The notes under the pieces are model-generated. The model searched no databases, was not told the origin of the DNA, and saw nothing but the letters and a program-made list of their open reading frames with translations. DNA of 35,580 nucleotides from Litorimonas sp964414555 (GTDB lineage: Bacteria; Pseudomonadota; Alphaproteobacteria; Caulobacterales; Maricaulaceae), in NCBI GenBank assembly GCA_964414555.1, contig CAYPWW010000021.1, positions 1-35,580 on the forward strand, given 5' to 3'. Shown here one piece after another: positions 7,292 through 16,723 of the stretch (the stretch's first letter is position 1; each line of letters starts with the position of its first letter). The position numbers were made by a program, and so were the translations under genes.

Positions 7292-9292
7292 CTAAACATC
7301 CACCGCCTCAACAAATTGCGCGTGCTCCTGAATATACTCATAGCGCAGCTCTGAGCGTTTCCCCATCAGCGTGCCGACGAGGCTTTCCGTTGTCGCCATT
7401 TCGTCCGCGTCCAGCGTGATCCGCGCCAGCGTCCGCGTGGCGGGGTCCATCGTTGTGACTTTCAGCTGTTTCGGGTTCATCTCGCCAAGGCCTTTGAAGC
7501 GCCCGATCTCGACCTTGCTCTTGCCGGTAAAGACCGTCTGCATCAGTTCTTCGCGGTGCGCGTCATCCACGGCATATTCGATCTTGGACCCTTGCGTCAT
7601 TTTGTAGAGCGGCGGCATCGCCATATAGAGCCGACCCGCTTCGATGAGGCCCGGCGTATAGCGATAGAAAAACGTAATCAGCAGCGCCGCGATATGCGCG
7701 CCGTCGACATCCGCATCGGTCATAATCACGACTCGCTCATAGCGCAGATCATCCAGATCGAACTTCTTGCCGAGCCCCACACCCAGCGCGACAGAGAGAT
7801 CGTTGATCTCGGCATTGGCCTGTATCTTGGCCATGGTCGCGCTCTCGACGTTGAGGATTTTACCTTTCAGCGGCAGGATGGCTTGCGTCTCGCGAGAGCG
7901 CGCTTGCTTGGCAGAACCGCCGGCCGAGTCGCCCTCGACGATGAAGATTTCCGTATCCTCAGAGCCTTTGCGTGAACAATCTGCGAGCTTGCCGGGCAGG
8001 CGGAGTTTCTTTGTCGCAGATTTGCGTTTGACGTCGCGGGCTTTGCGGCGTTTGACCCGCTCATCCGCGCGCTCAATCGCCCATTCGAGGAGCTTTGTCG
8101 CGTCTTTGGGAGAGCTGGCCAGCCAATGATCGAACGGGTCACGCACAGCGGATTCGACGAGGCGTGCGGCCTCTGAATTGGAGAGGCGGTCTTTCGTCTG
8201 ACCTTGGAACTCTGGGCTTTTGATAAAGACCGAGACGAGGGCACCCGCGCCAAACATCACATCATCGGGTGTGACGTGGCTGACCTTTTTACCCATGCCG
8301 GTCAGGTCGGCATAAGCGCGCAGGCCCTTGGTGATCGCTGCGCGCATCCCCGCCTCATGCGTGCCGCCGCCAGGGGTCGGGACCGTATTACAATAAGAGC
8401 GCACAAAGCTGTCCGCTTCGCCATAGCCTTCCGGGGACCAGCTGATCGCCCATTCGACGCGGCCATGGCCTTTGTCTTTCTTGGACTTGCCAGAGAAGAT
8501 CGTCTCCGTGACAGTCGCTTTTGTGCCGAGCGTTTCGGCTAAATAATCCGCCAGCCCACCGGGGAAATGGAAAACGGCGCTTTCGGGAATATCGGGTGAG
8601 TTTTTCAGTTTCTCCGGCGCGCATTTCCAGCGGATTTCGACACCGGGTTGCAGGTAAGCCTTCGCCCGCGCCATGTTGAAAATCTTCGCGGCACGAAATT
8701 GGAGGGTCTTGCCGAAAATCTCGGCATCGGGATGAAAGCGAAGTTTCGTCCCGCGGCGATTATTGATCGCGCCCATATTTTTGATTTTGCCCATTGGCTT
8801 GCCACGCTCAAACCGCATGGTGTGCAGGGTTTTATTGCGGACAATCTCGACTTCCAAAACATCAGACAGCGCGTTGACGACGGACACCCCGACGCCGTGC
8901 AGGCCGCCGGAGGTTTCATAGGCTTTGTTCGAGAATTTCCCGCCGGAATGGAGTTCGGTCAGAATGACTTCTAGCGCAGATTTTTTCGGGAATTTCGGGT
9001 GCGGGCCAATCGGGATGCCACGACCATTGTCAGAGACGGACAGGTAGCCTTCTGCGTCCAACTCGACCTCGATGCGGCTGGCGTGTCCCGCGACGGCTTC
9101 GTCCATCGAGTTATCGATGACTTCGGCGAACAGGTGATGCAGCGCGCGGTCGTCTGTCCCGCCAATATACATGCCGGGACGCAGGCGGACGGGCTCTAGG
9201 CCCTCCAGCACCTCAATCGACGCGGCGTTATAGCCATCATCAGAGGCGCCCGCGTTTCCAGCGAAGAGGTCTTTTTTCTTGGCAGTGGCCAT
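7292..9292 (-). CDS. parE: DNA topoisomerase IV subunit B
   Basis: ParE is the ATPase subunit of topoisomerase IV, which unlinks daughter chromosomes with ParC. The 666-aa sequence shows the GHKL ATPase site (VIDNSMDEAVAG, DNGRGIPIGPHPKFPK, ELHSGGKFSNKAYETSGGLHGVG), the transducer domain, and the TOPRIM region with EGDSAGG near residue 452 and MTDADVDGAH near 524. The short length, lacking the GyrB insertion, and the ParE-type sequence separate it from GyrB. It lies 77 bases behind glnE in the same direction. The stop TAG at 7292-7294 is followed, in the same frame, by the foreign AT-rich fragment. Confidence 0.95.
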   Translation of the reverse strand: MATAKKKDLFAGNAGASDDGYNAASIEVLEGLEPVRLRPGMYIGGTDDRALHHLFAEVIDNSMDEAVAGHASRIEVELDAEGYLSVSDNGRGIPIGPHPKFPKKSALEVILTELHSGGKFSNKAYETSGGLHGVGVSVVNALSDVLEVEIVRNKTLHTMRFERGKPMGKIKNMGAINNRRGTKLRFHPDAEIFGKTLQFRAAKIFNMARAKAYLQPGVEIRWKCAPEKLKNSPDIPESAVFHFPGGLADYLAETLGTKATVTETIFSGKSKKDKGHGRVEWAISWSPEGYGEADSFVRSYCNTVPTPGGGTHEAGMRAAITKGLRAYADLTGMGKKVSHVTPDDVMFGAGALVSVFIKSPEFQGQTKDRLSNSEAARLVESAVRDPFDHWLASSPKDATKLLEWAIERADERVKRRKARDVKRKSATKKLRLPGKLADCSRKGSEDTEIFIVEGDSAGGSAKQARSRETQAILPLKGKILNVESATMAKIQANAEINDLSVALGVGLGKKFDLDDLRYERVVIMTDADVDGAHIAALLITFFYRYTPGLIEAGRLYMAMPPLYKMTQGSKIEYAVDDAHREELMQTVFTGKSKVEIGRFKGLGEMNPKQLKVTTMDPATRTLARITLDADEMATTESLVGTLMGKRSELRYEYIQEHAQFVEAVDV

Positions 9293-9369
9293 TTCGTTCT
9301 ATCTTCGTTCCCTTTATATGTCTGCGCAATATGCGGTGATTTGCGCGGCTCGCAAGGGGTTTTCGCGTA

Positions 9370-11901
9370 TCATTTCCAGATAACCGGACGCGGATCGGGC
9401 GGGGTAATCTCGCCGAGACCTTTAAAGACGAGATCGCGCGCTTGATTGACGCTATCTTCCAGCACGCGGATGCGTTGCGGTAGGGTTTGCGGGGCGAAGA
9501 ACGGCGCAAATCGCTGAGGTGTCTCGGAGATGTCTTTTCCTGTTAGGCCCAACAGGCGCTCCCAAACTTGCAAACGATCTAGCCGTGGCAAGCTGTCCGC
9601 AAAACGCGGGGTCGGGGTCTGCCCCATCACCGTCAAACAAGACGCGTAATAATCGCCGATCATCAGCCCGCCCTTGCGCAGTTTTGTCCGCCAGATATTT
9701 GGCGGTGTTTGGATAAGGCGTTCATCTGACAGTCGCGCATACATGGCGTAGGCGTCTTCTTGAAAGGCGCGCAGATCGCGCGGGCGGGCTAAAACTTCAG
9801 CTTTCACCGCCATAACCTTGGCGCCCAATTCCGCATCTCCGGCAACGATGCGGGCCGGGGCGAGGGCGATATGCTCCCAGCTATGCGCGCGGTTCATGTG
9901 ATGGTCGCAGAAAGAGGACAACTTCACAGCGGGTGGGCCAGAGCGTCCAGACGGTCGCAGCCGCATATCCAGCTCGTAAGCGATCCCTTCGCGTAGGCGC
10001 GTCGTCAGAGTCGTGCGCACCCGCCGCACAGCTTTGGCCGTCAGCTCTGGATCGGCGGCATCGTCAAAGATGAAAATCAAATCTAAATCCGATTGCGGGG
10101 CCATTTTCGCTGTGCCCATTTTGCCTAATCCCAGCACGGTGAGCGGGAGTTCTGCGACGCCCAAATCATCTGCCACGATGCGGATGGAGAGCGTCAGCGC
10201 TTCTTCCGCAATCGCCGTTAGCTGCGCTTGCAAAGCCGGCGTGTCGTCGCCATCCAGAAACCGCGTATAGGCGCGGAACAACTGTTCATTGACGAAACGG
10301 CGGAGTGCTTCCAGACGCCGCTCATAATCTGGCGAGGACAGCACAAAAGCGGATTGCGCCGCGAGTGTCGTCGACTGGGGCGTGAGGAAAATATCGATAA
10401 TATGCGGTGACTGCGCCAAAATTTCCGACATATGCGGACTGTGCAAGAGCGGTGTGATCAGCGTGTCCAGCAGGTCTGGATGACGCGAGAGCAGCTCGAA
10501 GTACTGCTCGGACCGACCGAGTTGTCTTAGGAAATCATCTACGCGAGAAAAGGCGTCTGGATTTGTATGCGCCGCGACGCGCGCCACGAGGGATTGGCCT
10601 AGCGGGATGAACCCGGGGGCCGCCGCTGGGTTTACGCCGTGATCTATGAAGCCCGCGCGCCAACGTTTAGCGATATCTTCTGCTGCGCCCGATAGGGTGG
10701 GCGTGGAGACAGCCGTTTGGGGTGTGTCGGCCTCGGCAAACATCTCAGCGAATTGCGCATGAACGCGGTGGCGGCGCGCATATATATCCGCGTCGAGGTC
10801 GCCCGTTTCGTCCAAGAGGCCGAGGAGCGCTGAGCGGTCCTCTGTCGCTGGGATGTGATAGGCCTGCTGATTTTCCAGCATCTGCACAGCGTTTTCGATC
10901 TGGCGATAGGCACGGTAATCCTCGCGCAATTGCTGGGCGGTCTCTGCGCTCAGGAGTCCCGCTTCGCTCAGGGCTGTAAGGGCCGCGCACGTATTCGTAA
11001 CGCGCAGGGAGGGACGCTTCCCCCCGCGCACGAGCTGTTGGGCATTGGCGATAAATTCGATCTCGCGAATTCCGCCGCGGCCGAGCTTGAGGTTAAATCC
11101 GCTGGCATCTGGTGTGATCGGGTCAGGCGCGGCGCGTTCCGTCTCTAGGCCTGGGTGCTCATCATTGATGCGGGTTTTCAGCGCGGCGAGTTCTTCCAGC
11201 ATGGTGAAGTCCAAATTGCGCCGCCAGATGAAGGGCTCCAACGCGTCGAGGAAATGTGCGCCGGCGGTCGCGTCGCCCGCGACGACCCGCGCCTTCATCA
11301 TGGCGAGGCGGTGCCAAGGCAGGGCGCGGAAGAAGTAAAATGTCTCGGCTTTCGTCGTGCTAATTGCGAGGCCCGTGCCAGAGCTTTCGGGGCGTAAACG
11401 CCAGTCCACGCGCCAAACGAAATCCGGTGCATTGCGAGGCTGCAGGATTTGGGTCAGCCGCTTGCACACATCCGACGCGATATAGGCTTGGCCTTTGGCT
11501 TCGGGTACGGGCAGGATTTCGGCGTCATAAAAGGCGATCAGGTCGACGTCTGATGAGAAATTCAGGTCCAACCCGCCCAGTTTGCCCAGACCTAGGATAA
11601 ACAACCCCGGCACGGGCCCCTTTGGCAGGGTGAGGCGGTGTTTTTTCGCCGCGCCGTCCCACGCCAAGCGCAGCGCCCGCGCAATGGTGGCGTCGGCAAA
11701 GTGGGACCAGACGCGGCCCTGTTCGTCGAAATCGGGGAAATCAGTCTGCGCAAAGGCGAGGGCGAATTGCCCTTTCAGCGCGAGGAGAGCTGACCCATCG
11801 GCCTGTTCGATTTGCGCGTGAAGCGTATCCAGTGACGCAGGCGAAGAAAAACGCTCCGCCAGTTGCGAGAGATAGGGGCTGTGGCGCAAGCGCGCCGTCA
11901 T
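9370..11901 (-). CDS. glnE: Bifunctional glutamine synthetase adenylyltransferase/deadenylase
   Basis: GlnE attaches AMP to glutamine synthetase to switch it off and removes it again, under PII control. Two nucleotidyltransferase domains are visible: LGLGKLGGLDLNFSSDVDLIAFYD at residues 103-126 (deadenylylation half) and VLGLGKMGTAKMAPQSDLDLIFIFD near 585-610 (adenylylation half), each with the paired Asp metal ligands. The 843 residues are fewer than in E. coli (about 946). The first motif lies about 55 residues closer to the N terminus, so the N-terminal helical region is short. The ATG at 11899-11901 is one sense codon after the autotransporter TAG and in the same frame, without an evident Shine-Dalgarno, so its translation probably depends on coupling. 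Confidence 0.94.
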   Translation of the reverse strand: MTARLRHSPYLSQLAERFSSPASLDTLHAQIEQADGSALLALKGQFALAFAQTDFPDFDEQGRVWSHFADATIARALRLAWDGAAKKHRLTLPKGPVPGLFILGLGKLGGLDLNFSSDVDLIAFYDAEILPVPEAKGQAYIASDVCKRLTQILQPRNAPDFVWRVDWRLRPESSGTGLAISTTKAETFYFFRALPWHRLAMMKARVVAGDATAGAHFLDALEPFIWRRNLDFTMLEELAALKTRINDEHPGLETERAAPDPITPDASGFNLKLGRGGIREIEFIANAQQLVRGGKRPSLRVTNTCAALTALSEAGLLSAETAQQLREDYRAYRQIENAVQMLENQQAYHIPATEDRSALLGLLDETGDLDADIYARRHRVHAQFAEMFAEADTPQTAVSTPTLSGAAEDIAKRWRAGFIDHGVNPAAAPGFIPLGQSLVARVAAHTNPDAFSRVDDFLRQLGRSEQYFELLSRHPDLLDTLITPLLHSPHMSEILAQSPHIIDIFLTPQSTTLAAQSAFVLSSPDYERRLEALRRFVNEQLFRAYTRFLDGDDTPALQAQLTAIAEEALTLSIRIVADDLGVAELPLTVLGLGKMGTAKMAPQSDLDLIFIFDDAADPELTAKAVRRVRTTLTTRLREGIAYELDMRLRPSGRSGPPAVKLSSFCDHHMNRAHSWEHIALAPARIVAGDAELGAKVMAVKAEVLARPRDLRAFQEDAYAMYARLSDERLIQTPPNIWRTKLRKGGLMIGDYYASCLTVMGQTPTPRFADSLPRLDRLQVWERLLGLTGKDISETPQRFAPFFAPQTLPQRIRVLEDSVNQARDLVFKGLGEITPPDPRPVIWK

Positions 11902-11904
11902 GGC

Positions 11905-14900
11905 CTAGAACAGCAGGCGGATAACGATACGACCCGTATGGCGGATAAAACCGTCGCGGATATCGCTGTCGAAATCAAACCCGATGGAGGAGTAAGCCGA
12001 ACCCGCCGCGACTGTAAAGCCGAGCAGCACGCCTTCGTCAGGGAAGGCGAGGGAGCGAAGTTCCGCCAGTTCCGAGTCAAACAACACGCCATCTGCACCT
12101 TGCAGGCCTTGGAAACGGAACGGTGTCAGCACGGGATCGGACATGAATTCATTGCGATACCCCACGCGCAAGGACGGACGAATCCATGTCCGTTTGCCCT
12201 GATATTCCGCGCCGAAGTTCAGCATGGCTGTTGCGGCGGCGGTCTCTGACGTGCGGCCATCGACGCGCAGACGCACGCCTTGTGTGCCCGTCTCTGTGTA
12301 GCCCGTTTCGTTCAGGGACAGGAAGTCGAAGGAGGCCGTCGGGCGCATCCAATATTTCGAGCCGAGCGGCACATCATAGCCGGCGCGCAGTGTGCCGTTC
12401 AAATGCACACCTTCCCATTCACCGCTGGCCGTGCCGAAGAACTCATTGACCCGTACACGTCGGTTTTGTTCGAATTCATTATAGCCGACGCCGCCATAAG
12501 CATCGAAGCTAAAGCCACCAGATTCTAGTCCGGCATAGACACCGGCTTGATAGGTAATGACGTCCAGCGGCTCATCGACGCCGACGACGTCTTCGATCTC
12601 TGTACTGGCGAAACCGGCGTTGATACCGACCGCGTGGAACGGACCAAAGGCCGTATCAATCCCGCCGGTAAAGCCAAAGCCTGCACCGCGATATTGCTCT
12701 GACAAACCTGCAAGGTCACGATCCGCGAAGTAGAAATATTCCTGCAACCATGCGCCGCCCGGCTTGTCGGGGGAGCGTCGGGCCACGTCGAGGTGAGAGC
12801 CAACCGCGCCGACCGAGCCATCAACATTGGCGAGGACGAATTGCTTCGCTGCCGCGCCAAACTCGGGCAATACCTGATTGATCGCTGCGTAAAATTCAGA
12901 GCTATTGTCGATATTGGCAAAGGCATCGCCGATGGCGGATGTTGTCGAGAGGGCTTCAAACACGGGGCCTGCATCGAAACTGCGTCCACCTGCACCGTCC
13001 GCGACAAAGCTACCGAATGCGGCTTGTTGCACGGCATCCAAACCCAAACCGCCATCTGCGACGGAGAGGCCGGGATCGCGCAGGTCGAGTGTGACCACCA
13101 GCGTGTTCGGGTCAGAGGCCGATATTGCGAGGGAAGTATCATAGAGGAAAGGCGAGGCGCCTTCGCTGAGCGTGGCCAGATCACCAATGGTCAGGTTGTC
13201 CGCACTGGCAATCGTATATTCGACGACATTTGTGCCGATGATGTTGCTGAGGATCGGGAAGACCGTTGCGCCGGCTTCAAAGGTGATGTCGCCCGTGCCG
13301 ATCAGGCTGGACGCGCCGCCCGTTGCGCCGTTGATAACTGGACGGAAGGTCGAAGTTTCATCGAACAGGGCATTCGAGACCGTGACGGGCTCGGCATTGG
13401 CGATGGTGAAGATCGAGCCTTCGGTCACGGATAAATCGAGCGAGTCGACATTCGTGATTTCGCCACCGAAAATGCTGCCGCCGGAAAGGGCGAGTGTGGC
13501 GTCGCCGCCACCAAAGTCGACGTTACTGACGATCACACCCGCAGAAGAGGTGATGGTATCATCACCAGACCCGAGGAGGATGTCGCCATTCGTAATCGGC
13601 GCATTCTCTGAGTCAGGGTTCTGTGTCTGCGTGTAGGTAAAGCCCGAGGTCAGCGCGCTGACATCAATCGCGACGAGATTGAAATCCGTTTCGGAGTCGC
13701 CTGTCGAGTCGGAATTGCCTGCTGTCGCGATGATCGTGCCGCTATTGCTGATGGATGTTAGCGTGCCAGAGGCATCTCGGATCGCAAAAGCCGCGCCTTC
13801 GCGTCCAGTTAGCAGCGCCGAAATCGCACCTGTATTGACGATCTCTGCCAATTGCGCGCTGGAACTGACGTCAATACCGACGGCCAATAGGGCGCGCGGC
13901 GGGATGATATTATTCGTATCAAAGAAAATCTCATCGGCAGCTTCTTGAGCGGTTGCGACGATCAGGCCGCTATTGTTGATCTGATCGGCAATCGCATTGT
14001 CACCCAATACAATCACACGCGCGACGCCTTCACCAATCGCAGCCAAATCATTTTCAACAGGCGCGCGGTACGTCGTCGCGGTCATTGAGCCAATATTGTT
14101 GATCCCGCCTGCAAAGGTCACATCAGCAGCCGAGAGCACGGTCGCATCCACATCGTCGAACAGGCCACTGGCGGAAATCGTCCCTTCATTGACGAAGGCA
14201 TATTGTTGCGTCGCGCTGAACTCAGGGTCTGTCGGGTCGGTGATAGCCGCCACCAGTCCGATGGCGATCGGTTGGCCTTGCCCATCAATCAACACCGCGG
14301 GTGCATTGCCCAGCTGTGTGATTGTGCTGGTCGAGGCGAGAATGAACTGGCCATTGCCATCTTCGTCCGTGATCGGGTCGCCATTGGCATCAAGTTGTTG
14401 GACGAGACGCTGTTGCAAATAAATGCCTTCTGTGATGCTCGCGCTGATATCAATGGCAGAACCGGATTGCAGCAGGTCTTCCGCGCCAAGATCTTCGCGA
14501 CCCGTACTCGAGTTCTCCCCACCAAAAGGCAGGCGTTGGGTGAAACGATAGCCTGTGGCGCTGATGGTGTTTGCGTTGGCAAAGCCGCCTTGAACGTCAC
14601 CAGCAATAACATAGCCGCGCGAATCTTCACCGCGGACACTGACCGTGCCGAGCTGGTTAAGATCACCTATGACAGGCGCATCCAGATTTACGCCAACGTT
14701 CCGATCACCCACGAGGTTGATTTGGCCAGCCGTTGTCAGATTTCCGGTCAGACCGTTTTGCATCATCGGCGTGTTTGCGAGGTTGATACCGAAGCTATCA
14801 TTGCCCTGGATCGAAATATCCGAACTAGCGGCTAGGTCGATATTGCCCTGAAATGGAGAGGCGCCAGAAATCAGGATGCCGGTCCGGCCAGAGCCTTCTG

Positions 14901-15291
14901 CAAACCTGCCGTCCACAAAGGGATCGTCATCTGTATTGCCCGGGTCAAAATCCTCTGTGATCGAGATCGAACCACTTTGCGTGTAATTTCTGTCTGCACC
15001 GCCTTGCAGCTCGACGCCTGTTGCGTCGTTCACATTGTCCAAGTTGACCGCGCCGTCCAGAGTCAGGTCATTATCAGAATCGAGCACCAGCGCTGGCCCT
15101 GCGTCTGTGAGCGTGACGGATGTGCCGGACGCGACTGTTACGTCATCGGCCGTGTTGTTCGTTCCCGCCGTCGAGGTTCGGATTTGGGTTTCCGTGTCGG
15201 TCTCAATCGTGGTTTGTGCCTGCGCTGTGGAAGCGAGCGCGAGTGTCGCTGCGCCGAGCAGCAGTTTCGTCAAGAGAGTCGATTGGCGCAT
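11905..15291 (-). CDS. Large autotransporter (type Va) with C-terminal beta-barrel
   Basis: This 1128-aa outer-membrane autotransporter has a signal peptide ending ASTAQA (cleavage after residue 25). Next comes a long Ser/Thr/Asp/Gly-rich passenger with recurring beta-helix-like turns (NNSGLIVATA, NTGAISALL, SNSGTIIATAG, GDILLGSGDDTI). The autotransporter barrel runs from about residue 842 (GGAWLQEYFYFADRDLAGL) to the end. The last residues RIVIRLLF finish in Phe, the usual signal for the BAM complex. No protease or lipase catalytic motif was seen in the passenger, so adhesion or surface-layer function is a guess. It is followed without a gap by glnE. An inverted repeat (15317-15331) lies 26-40 bases before its ATG. 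Confidence 0.92.
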   Translation of the reverse strand: MRQSTLLTKLLLGAATLALASTAQAQTTIETDTETQIRTSTAGTNNTADDVTVASGTSVTLTDAGPALVLDSDNDLTLDGAVNLDNVNDATGVELQGGADRNYTQSGSISITEDFDPGNTDDDPFVDGRFAEGSGRTGILISGASPFQGNIDLAASSDISIQGNDSFGINLANTPMMQNGLTGNLTTAGQINLVGDRNVGVNLDAPVIGDLNQLGTVSVRGEDSRGYVIAGDVQGGFANANTISATGYRFTQRLPFGGENSSTGREDLGAEDLLQSGSAIDISASITEGIYLQQRLVQQLDANGDPITDEDGNGQFILASTSTITQLGNAPAVLIDGQGQPIAIGLVAAITDPTDPEFSATQQYAFVNEGTISASGLFDDVDATVLSAADVTFAGGINNIGSMTATTYRAPVENDLAAIGEGVARVIVLGDNAIADQINNSGLIVATAQEAADEIFFDTNNIIPPRALLAVGIDVSSSAQLAEIVNTGAISALLTGREGAAFAIRDASGTLTSISNSGTIIATAGNSDSTGDSETDFNLVAIDVSALTSGFTYTQTQNPDSENAPITNGDILLGSGDDTITSSAGVIVSNVDFGGGDATLALSGGSIFGGEITNVDSLDLSVTEGSIFTIANAEPVTVSNALFDETSTFRPVINGATGGASSLIGTGDITFEAGATVFPILSNIIGTNVVEYTIASADNLTIGDLATLSEGASPFLYDTSLAISASDPNTLVVTLDLRDPGLSVADGGLGLDAVQQAAFGSFVADGAGGRSFDAGPVFEALSTTSAIGDAFANIDNSSEFYAAINQVLPEFGAAAKQFVLANVDGSVGAVGSHLDVARRSPDKPGGAWLQEYFYFADRDLAGLSEQYRGAGFGFTGGIDTAFGPFHAVGINAGFASTEIEDVVGVDEPLDVITYQAGVYAGLESGGFSFDAYGGVGYNEFEQNRRVRVNEFFGTASGEWEGVHLNGTLRAGYDVPLGSKYWMRPTASFDFLSLNETGYTETGTQGVRLRVDGRTSETAAATAMLNFGAEYQGKRTWIRPSLRVGYRNEFMSDPVLTPFRFQGLQGADGVLFDSELAELRSLAFPDEGVLLGFTVAAGSAYSSIGFDFDSDIRDGFIRHTGRIVIRLLF

Positions 15292-15316
15292 GAGAAGTCC
15301 CGCTAGTCAGATCACA

Positions 15317-15331
15317 GGGCAGAATCTGCCC
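15317..15331. promoter_or_regulatory. Perfect inverted repeat upstream of the autotransporter
   Basis: GGGCAGA and TCTGCCC are perfect 7-base arms around one central base. The repeat lies 26-40 bases before the autotransporter ATG, in the region shared with the divergent lspA. It could be an operator overlapping the autotransporter promoter. A mere 5'-leader hairpin is less likely because the loop would be only one base. Confidence 0.45.
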
Positions 15332-15455
15332 CGCATTTGAAACAGATGTAACCTGTCCACAGGCGCGGGCCAATGAAAACATGGTTATTTTACAGTCATC
15401 TTATTCAGGCTTTCTGGCGATTGAAACGCGCCGCCGAAGCTGGCAAGTCGCGCCT

Positions 15456-16016
15456 ATGGCAGTTGCACTCGAAAAAACGGAAGACTCCGCACCCATCCCG
15501 CGGCGCAGTTATATCGGCTTTGCCTTTGTGTTACCTGCGATTTTGGTGGCGTTGGATCAGCTCTCGAAATGGGCGACGACGCGGTTTTTTGACTTGCCCA
15601 TGAGTGCCTGCGCGACGGGCGATCCGCGCCTGACCTATGAAGTTTCACCGATCGCGGACCTGAGTTTGCTCTGCAATCGCGGGATCAGCTGGGGTTTGCT
15701 GCAAGGTGATTCGTCACTGAAACGCTGGGTTTTGAGTGCCATTGCCTTCATTATGGTTGGGGCGATGCTGTATGTGTTGCGCCGGACGCATGACCGATTG
15801 GGGCAATTTTCTCTCTCGCTCGTGATTGCAGGGGCGATTGGGAATGTCATTGATCGCCTGCTGTTTGGCGCCGTTACGGATATGATCGATTTCTCCGATA
15901 TTGGCTTTAACTACGTGTTTAACGTGGCCGACAGCTATATCACCGTCGGTGTGATCGGGATGTTTGTGTCGAGTTTCCTGACAGATCGCGCCGCAAAGCG
16001 CGCGGCAAAGAACTAG
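15456..16016 (+). CDS. lspA: Lipoprotein signal peptidase II
   Basis: LspA is the inner-membrane aspartyl protease that removes signal peptides from diacylated prolipoproteins. From ATG 15456 the protein is 186 aa with four hydrophobic helices. The conserved segments are LVALDQLSKWATTRFF, LLCNRGISWGLLQG, AGAIGNVIDRLLFGAVTDMIDF and FNVADSYITVG. The likely catalytic aspartates are Asp145 (MIDF) and Asp159 (NVAD). An upstream in-frame ATG at 15381 would add 25 polar residues unlike the family. Neither start has a clear ribosome site, so the start is uncertain. The next gene, bamF, encodes a lipoprotein and is thus a likely substrate. Confidence 0.93.
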   Translation: MAVALEKTEDSAPIPRRSYIGFAFVLPAILVALDQLSKWATTRFFDLPMSACATGDPRLTYEVSPIADLSLLCNRGISWGLLQGDSSLKRWVLSAIAFIMVGAMLYVLRRTHDRLGQFSLSLVIAGAIGNVIDRLLFGAVTDMIDFSDIGFNYVFNVADSYITVGVIGMFVSSFLTDRAAKRAAKN

Positions 16017-16111
16017 GTTGCGGGCAAGGCTGCTGAATAACGATTTGGTCACTTGGCGCGGGCAGGTCTGCACGCTAGAGCGGCTTTACTGAATTAAAGG
16101 ATTACACCGTC

Positions 16112-16651
16112 ATGCGTTCTCTCGCTCTTGTTTCCGCGCTTGCTCTGTCCGCCGCCGTGATCTCCGGCTGCTCTTCGACGTCGCGCGCGCTCGGTCTGCA
16201 AAAATCAGCTCCGAATGAGTTCAATATCCTGACGAAAGCGCCGCTGGTCATTCCACCGGAATATAACCTGCGTCCGCCAGAGGCTGGCGCATCCTCGGCC
16301 GAGAACAACTATAGCCAACGCTCCGCACGCGAAGCCCTGCTGGGCGATGTTGATGCAGCCGAGCCGACACGCGGCGAAATCGCCCTGATGGCGCGGGCCG
16401 GTGTGAATCGCTCCAACCCTGCTATTCGCCTTGAAATCGACGGTGAAAACTCTGTCGAGCGCAAATCTGAAGGCTTTAGCGAGCGCGTCCTCTTCTGGCG
16501 TGATGGCGGTGTCGTCGATGCGCTGGGCAATCCGCGCCCGCTGGACCCCGAAGTCGAAGCGCGTCGTTTGGAATCAGTGAATTCTGCCACAGGCGGTGGA
16601 CAGGTCACCATCAGCAAACGCCCCGGCGGCGCAAAGCTCCCCGGCCTCTAA
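16112..16651 (+). CDS. bamF: BamF/DUF3035 outer-membrane assembly lipoprotein
   Basis: DUF3035 proteins are the alphaproteobacterial BamF component, a lipoprotein attached to the BAM complex that inserts beta-barrel proteins into the outer membrane (function known from Caulobacter). The 179-aa protein has a lipobox VISGC with Cys20. The conserved block follows: PNEFNILTKAPLVIPPEYNLRPP, then a variable linker, and near the end VLFWRDGGVVDALGNPRPLDPEVEARRL. AAAGGA stands 9 bases before the ATG. It follows lspA at 95 bases and is closed by a good terminator before mutL. The autotransporter and the TonB receptor in this window would be clients of such a complex. Confidence 0.88.
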   Translation: MRSLALVSALALSAAVISGCSSTSRALGLQKSAPNEFNILTKAPLVIPPEYNLRPPEAGASSAENNYSQRSAREALLGDVDAAEPTRGEIALMARAGVNRSNPAIRLEIDGENSVERKSEGFSERVLFWRDGGVVDALGNPRPLDPEVEARRLESVNSATGGGQVTISKRPGGAKLPGL

Positions 16652-16686
16652 ACCAATCGTCTCTCGACTAATCTGAGTCCTCCACT

Positions 16687-16709
16687 AGCCCGGCCCGCGC
16701 CGGGCTTTT
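16687..16709 (+). terminator. Rho-independent terminator behind bamF
   Basis: An 8-base stem (AGCCCGGC / GCCGGGCT) with a CCGC loop is followed by TTTT. It ends 14 bases before the mutL start, so mutL transcription must begin close by or rely on read-through. Confidence 0.8.
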
Positions 16710-16723
16710 ATGTTTGTGCTGAT

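Noticed and set aside
12793..13434. 213-codon open frame opposite the autotransporter
   Set aside because: Antisense shadow of a repetitive Gly/Asp-rich coding region.
13540..13580. GSGDDTI segment in the autotransporter as an RTX calcium repeat
   Set aside because: Only a single copy is present; RTX function needs tandem nonapeptide repeats.
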